From contig DAOUQS010000041.1 of NCBI GenBank assembly GCA_030625465.1, forward strand, positions 1 to 11,202: DNA of 11,202 nucleotides, given 5' to 3'. Under the pieces are notes generated by a model. The model saw only the letters and a list, made by a program, of their open reading frames with translations, was not told the origin of the DNA and did no database searches. The translations under genes and the position numbers were made by a program. Within the stretch, counting starts at the first letter, position 1. Each line of letters begins with the position of its first letter. The DNA comes from Amylibacter sp. (GTDB taxonomy: Bacteria > Pseudomonadota > Alphaproteobacteria > Rhodobacterales > Rhodobacteraceae). This document shows, piece after piece, positions 6,356 to 11,202 of this stretch.

Positions 6356-7303
6356 ATGAAACAAAAACTTACCCTTTATCTTGCCGCCCCGCGCGGATTT
6401 TGCGCAGGCGTTGACCGTGCCATCAAGATCGTCGAAATGGCGATCGAAAAATGGGGTGCGCCCGTTTATGTGCGCCACGAGATTGTTCACAACAAATATG
6501 TCGTCGACGGGTTACGTACCAAGGGTGCGATTTTCGTCGAAAACCTGGATGAATGCCCAACCGACCGCCCTGTCATTTTTTCCGCCCACGGCGTACCGAA
6601 ATCCGTGCCTGCAAAGGCCACGGCACGCAACATGATCTATGTGGATGCCACCTGCCCGCTGGTCTCGAAGGTTCATATAGAGGCCGAACGGCATCACCAA
6701 ACTGGCCTGCAAATGGTGATGATCGGCCACGCGGGCCATCCCGAAACTATCGGGACAATGGGGCAGTTGCCCGATGGCGAAGTGTTGCTGGTGGAAACCC
6801 CCGAAGACGTTGCAAAGCTAACGCCGCGCGATGGTGCCAAGCTGGCCTATATCACCCAAACCACTTTAAGCGTGGACGACACCACAGAAATTGTAAAAGC
6901 CCTGAATGCGCGGTATCCGAACATCATCGGCCCGCACAAGGAAGACATCTGCTATGCCACCACGAACCGCCAGGAAGCGGTCAAAGCTGTCGCACCAAAA
7001 ATTGATGCGCTTCTGGTCATCGGCGCGCCGAACTCATCAAACTCAAGACGTTTGGTCGAAGTCGGTTCCAATGCCGGTTGCGAATATGCACAGCTGGTGC
7101 AGCGCGCCCGCGATATTGACTGGCGCGCGATGGACGGGGTGAAATCCGTTGGCATCACCGCAGGCGCATCCGCCCCTGAAGTACTGATAAACGAGGTTAT
7201 TGACGCCTTTAAAACCCGCTACGACGTGACCACGGAAATCGTGGAAACGGCAGTGGAAAACATTGAATTCAAAGTGCCGCGCGTCTTGCGGCAGGCAGGG
7301 TAG
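6356..7303 (+). CDS. ispH: 4-hydroxy-3-methylbut-2-enyl diphosphate reductase
   Basis: This 315-residue iron-sulfur enzyme reduces HMBPP to isopentenyl and dimethylallyl diphosphate, the last step of the MEP isoprenoid pathway. Three conserved cysteines that bind the cluster are at 16 ([11 protein letters not shown]), 100 ([11 protein letters not shown]) and 199 ([11 protein letters not shown]). Substrate-site residues are present: His45, His78 in SAHGV, His128 and Glu130 in GHAGHPET, the SSNS stretch at 227-230, and Ser272. The length is normal and no key residue is missing. The ATG is chosen because the protein family begins here, although no ribosome site is visible upstream. The methyltransferase gene begins 1 nt after its TAG, so the two are very probably cotranscribed. 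Confidence 0.97.
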   Translation: MKQKLTLYLAAPRGFCAGVDRAIKIVEMAIEKWGAPVYVRHEIVHNKYVVDGLRTKGAIFVENLDECPTDRPVIFSAHGVPKSVPAKATARNMIYVDATCPLVSKVHIEAERHHQTGLQMVMIGHAGHPETIGTMGQLPDGEVLLVETPEDVAKLTPRDGAKLAYITQTTLSVDDTTEIVKALNARYPNIIGPHKEDICYATTNRQEAVKAVAPKIDALLVIGAPNSSNSRRLVEVGSNAGCEYAQLVQRARDIDWRAMDGVKSVGITAGASAPEVLINEVIDAFKTRYDVTTEIVETAVENIEFKVPRVLRQAG

Positions 7304-7304
7304 A

Positions 7305-7895
7305 ATGGCTGATCCCGAAACCATCGCAACCTACAACGCCACCGTCGGTGATTACGTGAAACTTGTCAGCCGTACCACACCTGACCGCGATTTGCGCCGG
7401 TTCATCAAGGCCGTCCCCAAGGGCGGTCTGGTGCTGGATTGGGGCTGCGGCCCGGGAAACTCTGCCGCTATGATGCAAGCGGCGGGCTTGTTGCCCGAGG
7501 TTGTTGACGCCTCTGAAAAAATGGTGGAACTGGCCCGCTCCAAGTACAACCTGAATGCCAGCCACGCCACATTCGCCGATCTTGATGTCACCAATCGTTA
7601 CGACGGTTTGTGGGCCAATTTCAGCCTGCTGCACGCCCCCAAATCAGACATGCCCGATCATTTGCAAGCCGCACATACGGCCTTGAAGGCGGGCGGGTAT
7701 TTCCATATAGGCATGAAACTGGGAACCGGCGAAAAGCGCGATAAAATGGCACGAATGTACACCTACTACGCAGAAGACGAACTGATAAGCCTGATTGAAA
7801 ATGCAGGATTTACCATAGATTTCACCCGCAAAGACGCGATGAAGGGCATGGTCGGCCACGACGAGCCCTTTATCATCATAACCGCCCATGCCTGA
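7305..7895 (+). CDS. Class I SAM-dependent methyltransferase, substrate unknown
   Basis: This 196-residue cytoplasmic protein has the Rossmann-type methyltransferase fold. Motif I is [10 protein letters not shown] (43-52), the acidic residue ending strand 2 is Asp69 in [12 protein letters not shown], motif IV is in [13 protein letters not shown] (99-111), and KAGGYFHIG (128-136) is the strand-5 turn. The sequence looks like the small-molecule Methyltransf_11/25 type. I see no RNA-binding domain and cannot assign a substrate. The ATG at 7305 is chosen over in-frame upstream codons inside ispH because the usual N-terminal helix starts here. It follows the ispH stop after a single base, with AGGG 4 nt before the start. 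Its last 8 nt overlap rnhA. The gene is locked into an ispH-methyltransferase-rnhA unit, but that does not reveal its role. Confidence 0.9.
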   Translation: MADPETIATYNATVGDYVKLVSRTTPDRDLRRFIKAVPKGGLVLDWGCGPGNSAAMMQAAGLLPEVVDASEKMVELARSKYNLNASHATFADLDVTNRYDGLWANFSLLHAPKSDMPDHLQAAHTALKAGGYFHIGMKLGTGEKRDKMARMYTYYAEDELISLIENAGFTIDFTRKDAMKGMVGHDEPFIIITAHA

Positions 7896-8343
7896 TCTAT
7901 ACGCCTACACAGACGGCGCCTGCTCAGGCAATCCCGGCCCCGGCGGCTGGGGGGTTCTGTTTCAGGCCCACAACGGCAATCAGGTCGTCAAAGAACGCAC
8001 ACTTAGCGGCGGGGCGGCAGACACCACCAACAACCAGATGGAACTTATGGCCGCGATCAGCGCGCTGGAAACACTGGCAAAGCCCAGCACCATTACCATC
8101 GTCACTGACAGCTCTTACGTCAAAGACGGCATCACCAAATGGATTCATGGTTGGAAGAAAAATGGCTGGCGCAACGCATCGAAAAAACCCGTGAAAAACA
8201 CCGAACTTTGGCAACGGTTGGAAGAAGCTACCAAGCGGCACCAAATCACATGGGAATGGATCAAGGGCCATGCAGGCCACCCGGAAAACGAACGCGCCGA
8301 TGAACTGGCCCGGATGGGCATGGAACCGTTTAAAGCGAAATAA
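7888..8343 (+). CDS. rnhA: Ribonuclease HI
   Basis: This 151-residue enzyme cuts the RNA strand of RNA-DNA hybrids, removing primers and R-loops. The four catalytic acids are in place: Asp9 ([16 protein letters not shown]), Glu52 (NNQMELMAA), Asp74 (VTDSSYV) and Asp138 (NERADELA), along with His128 of the KGHAGH loop. The basic handle region around [21 protein letters not shown] (84-104) is present, as in E. coli RNase HI. The length is normal. The ATG overlaps the methyltransferase end by 8 nt and has no good Shine-Dalgarno sequence, so translation is probably coupled to that gene. Confidence 0.97.
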   Translation: MPDLYAYTDGACSGNPGPGGWGVLFQAHNGNQVVKERTLSGGAADTTNNQMELMAAISALETLAKPSTITIVTDSSYVKDGITKWIHGWKKNGWRNASKKPVKNTELWQRLEEATKRHQITWEWIKGHAGHPENERADELARMGMEPFKAK

Positions 8344-8426
8344 ACATATTTTGTCGTGTTCTTGCTAGTCGCATCATTTTTTATACGCATAGTGAAGGTG
8401 ATTATACTTCTTTATGGACATATATC
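8344..8426 (+). promoter_or_regulatory. AT-rich spacer with candidate promoter for the aminotransferase
   Basis: This 83-bp gap is distinctly AT-rich. TATACT at 8403-8408 is a good -10 hexamer but has no matching -35 at 17 bp. TTATAC occurs twice, at 8381-8386 and 8402-8407, exactly 21 bp apart, which places the copies on the same face of the helix. No terminator hairpin for rnhA is seen. Ribosome-site evidence for the downstream ATG is weak (GGA at 8415-8417). Confidence 0.35.
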
Positions 8427-9620
8427 ATGCTTGCCACTGCTATCGACAAAATCCAGGGCTCTCCGATTTCCGCCATTTTCGATCAGGCAACACGCCTGCG
8501 GGCAGAGGGTCATGACCTGATTGATTTCTCCGTCGGGGAACCCGATTTCGACACGCCCGAACATATCTGTGACGCAGGCATAAAAGCAATCCGGCAAGGG
8601 ATCACGCGTTATACTGCGGTCGATGGAACAAATGACCTGAAAGCCGCGATCGTGCGGAAGTTCAAGGCTGATAACAATCTGGATTATAACCTTGCGGAAA
8701 TTGTTATCAGCGCAGGGGCCAAGCCACTTCTGGCAACTGCCATACAAGCAGTGATTAATCCCGGTGATCAGGTAATCATCGCCACCCCCGCATGGCCGTC
8801 CCACATTGGAATGGTTCAGGTTTGCAGCGGCAAACCCGTTATCGTGCCCACAACACATGAAGATGGTTTCAAACTAAGTGCTGCCGCATTAAAGGCCGCC
8901 ATCACGTCTAAAACCAGAATGCTGCTTTTGTGTTCACCGTCCAACCCCACGGGGGCGGTTTATTCCGCGCAGGCCCTTGCCGAACTAGCCGACGTGCTGC
9001 GCGCCCACCCCAACATCCTGATCATATCCGACGATCTTTATGAACATATCGTTTTCGACGACAACCGCTTTGCCACTCTGGCCGCGGTTGCCCCCGATTT
9101 ACGCGACCGCATCCTGACCGTGAACGGCGTGTCCAAAGCCTATGCGATGACAGGCTGGCGTATCGGTTATGCCGGCGGGCCCAAATGGTGGGTGGATGGC
9201 ATGCGCAAAATCGCGTCACAGATCAACGGCGGGCCTTCATCCATTAGCCAGGCCGCCAGCATTGCCGCACTGGACGGGCCGCAGGGTTTTCTGAAAACCT
9301 GGTGTGAAACCTACCGCAAAAGGCGTGACATTGCCCTTGAAGGTCTGGCCAAAATTGATGGCCTTAAAATCCTGAAACCCGAAGGTGCATTTTACCTGAT
9401 GCCCCATTGCGGTGGGCTGCTGGGGCGAAAGCGCCCCGACGGGCGAACCATCAAAACCTCCAGTGGTCTGGCGTCATACCTGCTGGACGCAGGTGTTGTG
9501 ATTGTCCCTGGGGCCGGCTTTTTCTGCGATCCGTATTTCCGCATGTCAATTGCCACATCAGAAGCAAATATCGTTGAGGGCATCCGCCGTATGACAACCG
9601 CTTGCAACGCCTTGAAATAG
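8427..9620 (+). CDS. Class I/II pyridoxal-phosphate aminotransferase
   Basis: This 397-residue enzyme belongs to the AspC-like fold type I aminotransferases. Visible marks are SVGEPDFDTPEHI (35-47), YTAVDGTNDLKAAI (62-75), NPTG (173-176) with the cofactor-binding Asn173, SDDLYEH (201-207) with Asp202 and Tyr205, the Schiff-base Lys237 in NGVSKAYAMTGWRIGY, and FRMSIATS (371-378) with the carboxylate-binding Arg372. All catalytic residues are intact and the length is usual. The donor specificity (aspartate, alanine or aromatic) cannot be read from the sequence. The ATG at 8427 matches the family start; another ATG at 8414 is out of frame. The MmgE/PrpD gene follows 8 nt after the stop, so the pair probably forms one transcription unit acting on related substrates. 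Confidence 0.94.
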   Translation: MLATAIDKIQGSPISAIFDQATRLRAEGHDLIDFSVGEPDFDTPEHICDAGIKAIRQGITRYTAVDGTNDLKAAIVRKFKADNNLDYNLAEIVISAGAKPLLATAIQAVINPGDQVIIATPAWPSHIGMVQVCSGKPVIVPTTHEDGFKLSAAALKAAITSKTRMLLLCSPSNPTGAVYSAQALAELADVLRAHPNILIISDDLYEHIVFDDNRFATLAAVAPDLRDRILTVNGVSKAYAMTGWRIGYAGGPKWWVDGMRKIASQINGGPSSISQAASIAALDGPQGFLKTWCETYRKRRDIALEGLAKIDGLKILKPEGAFYLMPHCGGLLGRKRPDGRTIKTSSGLASYLLDAGVVIVPGAGFFCDPYFRMSIATSEANIVEGIRRMTTACNALK

Positions 9621-9628
9621 GAAACGCC

Positions 9629-10981
9629 ATGACCTTATCCATGTCCGCATTTGCGCAAAACCTGACATATAACGACCTACCCGACGCATTGTTGCAGGTC
9701 TTGCGCCGCAGCTTTCTTGACACCATGGGGGTGGCGGCAATCGGATCAACCACAAAACTGTCCGGTTTGGCCCGAAAAGGCGCACTAGCGGTTTTCGGCA
9801 CCGGCACCGCAGGGGGTGCGCGCATATTGATGGATGGCCGCACACTTAGCCCTGCGGGGGCGGCAATGGCAGGGGCCTTTATGGTCGACAGCATTGATGC
9901 CCATGACGGCACATCCCCCAACAAAGGCCACGCAGGATCAGCAGTTTTCCCCGCCCTTTTGGCTGTGGCCGATGCCATGCGCACAAATGGCACGCCAATA
10001 ACCGGCAAAGACTTCGCCACTTGGCTGGCGGTCGCCTATGAGGTCAGCTACCGCGCGGGCCAGGTACAACACGCCACTTGCGCCGATTATCACACCTCGG
10101 GGGCATGGACAGCCGTAGGTGTCGCCGCCGCTTGCGCCAAAATGCTGGGCTGCGATGCGCAGGCAATCCGCCATGCGGCAGGTATCGGTGAATATCACGG
10201 GCCACGCAGCCAGATGATGCGTTGCATCGACTTTCCGACCATGCTGCGCGACGGCGTTGGCTGGGGTGCACCATCGGGTGTCACCGCCGCATACCTTGCC
10301 CGCGAAGGCTTTACCGGCGCACCTGCCCTGACCTGTGAAGGCAAAGACGCCGAACCCTATTGGCACGACTTGGGTGACACATGGCTGACCGTTGAACACA
10401 CCCATTACAAACCCTACCCCTGTTGCCGCTGGGCGCACCCCGCGCTTGATGCAGTGCAAGTGTTGATGACCAAAAACAACCTGACGCATGACCGTGTCAA
10501 AGCGGTGAACATTAAAACCTTCCACAACGCGACACGGCTAGCAGGCCATGAACCGCAATCAGCGGATGAGTTTAGCTATGCCATTGCCTTCCCCGTGGCC
10601 GCGATGATCGTGCGCGGGCAGGTTGGTGTTGAAGAGCTGGCGCCCAAGACCCTGCAAGACCCCGACATTCTGCGCATCAGCCGTGCAACGACACTTATTG
10701 ATGATCCACATATGACAGAAATAAGTATCGGCAAACGTTGGGCGCAGGTCACCATTATTGATACGGATGGCAATGCGTACATAGATGAACCCCGCACCCC
10801 GCGAGGTGATACGGACATGCCGTTAAGTGACGCGGAAATCAGCACGAAGTTTCATAGTTTTACTGATCCCGTTCTAGGGCACAAACGGGCAAACAAAATC
10901 GAAAGCCTGTCAGCGGGGTTTGACACTCTGGATGCAAACGATTTCGCAATACTCATGGGCTTATGCCTTTCGGCACCGTAA
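9629..10981 (+). CDS. MmgE/PrpD family protein
   Basis: This 450-residue protein belongs to the family that includes 2-methylcitrate dehydratase, cis-aconitate decarboxylase and iminodisuccinate epimerase. The lyase active-site region is seen in SIDAHDGTSPNKGHAGSAVF (88-107), with Asp93 and His101 as likely catalytic residues. FPTMLRDGVGWGAPSG (202-217) and HYKPYPCCRWAHPALDA (259-275) are the later signatures. At 207 an Arg stands where I recall a Lys in many relatives. The ATG at 9629 is chosen because AGGA lies 6 nt upstream; a longer reading from 9602 would run into the aminotransferase gene. No prpB, prpC or other methylcitrate-cycle gene is nearby, so a 2-methylcitrate role is not supported. 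Pairing with an aminotransferase hints at an amino- or keto-dicarboxylate substrate, which is inference only. Confidence 0.92.
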   Translation: MTLSMSAFAQNLTYNDLPDALLQVLRRSFLDTMGVAAIGSTTKLSGLARKGALAVFGTGTAGGARILMDGRTLSPAGAAMAGAFMVDSIDAHDGTSPNKGHAGSAVFPALLAVADAMRTNGTPITGKDFATWLAVAYEVSYRAGQVQHATCADYHTSGAWTAVGVAAACAKMLGCDAQAIRHAAGIGEYHGPRSQMMRCIDFPTMLRDGVGWGAPSGVTAAYLAREGFTGAPALTCEGKDAEPYWHDLGDTWLTVEHTHYKPYPCCRWAHPALDAVQVLMTKNNLTHDRVKAVNIKTFHNATRLAGHEPQSADEFSYAIAFPVAAMIVRGQVGVEELAPKTLQDPDILRISRATTLIDDPHMTEISIGKRWAQVTIIDTDGNAYIDEPRTPRGDTDMPLSDAEISTKFHSFTDPVLGHKRANKIESLSAGFDTLDANDFAILMGLCLSAP

Positions 10982-10995
10982 GGTCGAAAACCGCC

Positions 10996-11202
10996 CTACT
11001 GGCCAAAAAACCTCTGATAAATCCAGATCAGGGCTATCGCACCCAGCAAGCCGCCGATGAACATGCTTAGCACGCTGGATGCGCCGACAAACAGCGTAAA
11101 CAGGGCGCGCAGGATGATACCGCCGAAAATCGCACCCAGCACACCGACGCCAATGGCAACCAGTGCATTGGTTTCCAGTTTCATAAAGCGCGTTGCCAGA
11201 AA
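10996..11202 (-). CDS. GlsB/YeaQ/YmgE-like small membrane protein, 3' part (partial)
   Basis: The visible 68 codons run to the right window edge and end at TAG 10998-10996. An ATG at 11184 could serve as a start, but the frame stays open upstream and reads FLATRF before that Met, which fits the end of the first membrane helix of the transglycosylase-associated/GlsB family. The true start is therefore probably just outside, giving a protein of about 80 residues. The rest holds a glycine-rich helix (VAIGVGVLGAIFGGII) and a final helix (SMFIGGLLGAIALIWIYQRF). The family is associated with stress responses in the inner membrane, but its activity is unclear. It converges on the MmgE/PrpD gene with 14 nt between the stops and no clear terminator hairpin. 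Confidence 0.65.
   Translation of the reverse strand, partial: FLATRFMKLETNALVAIGVGVLGAIFGGIILRALFTLFVGASSVLSMFIGGLLGAIALIWIYQRFFGQ

Noticed and set aside
8414..8516. Out-of-frame ATG and short open frame overlapping the aminotransferase start (possible upstream ORF)
   Set aside because: It has no ribosome site and its translation looks like a frame-shifted reading of the aminotransferase gene; nothing indicates regulation.
9451..10525. Two overlapping antisense open frames (9451-10020 and 9938-10525) opposite the end of the aminotransferase gene and the MmgE/PrpD gene
   Set aside because: The plus-strand genes carry diagnostic motifs throughout, and the minus-strand translations are low-complexity with no family features.
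10982..10995. Terminator between the convergent MmgE/PrpD and GlsB-like genes
   Set aside because: The 14-nt gap and nearby sequence show no stable hairpin with a T tract on either strand.
1..11202. CRISPR array, tRNA/rRNA genes, insertion sequences, prophage or defence island
   Set aside because: No spaced direct repeats, tRNA-like cloverleaf, transposase or integrase motifs or terminal inverted repeats were found on reading; the region is dense housekeeping DNA.

Overview
The window looks like chromosomal DNA from an alphaproteobacterium, most likely a Rhodobacterales (roseobacter-type) species of moderate GC content. The grounds are the gene order rpoZ-rel-(DUF2062)-pdxJ-acpS-lepB, the alpha-type omega subunit with a long acidic tail, and the protein sequences themselves. 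This assignment comes from recognition, not from a database search. Almost all of the window is coding. I see no rRNA, tRNA, CRISPR array, insertion sequence or phage gene, and no gene-free stretch longer than about 110 bases.

Left half (1-5593, all on the minus strand; transcription runs from high to low coordinates): folK, then a probable promoter, then rpoZ, rel (RelA/SpoT-type ppGpp synthetase/hydrolase), a DUF2062 membrane protein, pdxJ, a small exported cysteine-pair protein, acpS, and the first 15 codons of lepB at the window edge. Genes are tightly packed. The exported protein overlaps both pdxJ and acpS by 4 nt, so translation is probably coupled. The block joins stringent response, vitamin B6 synthesis, carrier-protein activation and protein export.

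Middle (5594-8343, plus strand): a 108-bp divergent spacer separates folK from a NYN-domain (PIN-like) putative ribonuclease, which ends in a strong 13-bp hairpin. Then come ispH (last step of the MEP isoprenoid pathway), an unassigned SAM methyltransferase starting 1 nt after the ispH stop, and rnhA (RNase HI) overlapping the methyltransferase by 8 nt.

Right part (8344-11202): an AT-rich 83-bp spacer with candidate promoter elements, a class I/II PLP aminotransferase, and an MmgE/PrpD-family protein 8 nt downstream of it. On the opposite strand is the 3' part of a GlsB/YeaQ-like small membrane protein whose start lies beyond the window.

I do not see a clearly new multi-gene system. The points most worth a second look are the exported protein wedged between pdxJ and acpS, the folK TTG start inside a perfect dyad, the overlapping hairpins between rpoZ and rel, the NYN protein, the apparently leaderless ispH, and the unassigned aminotransferase/MmgE-PrpD pair.
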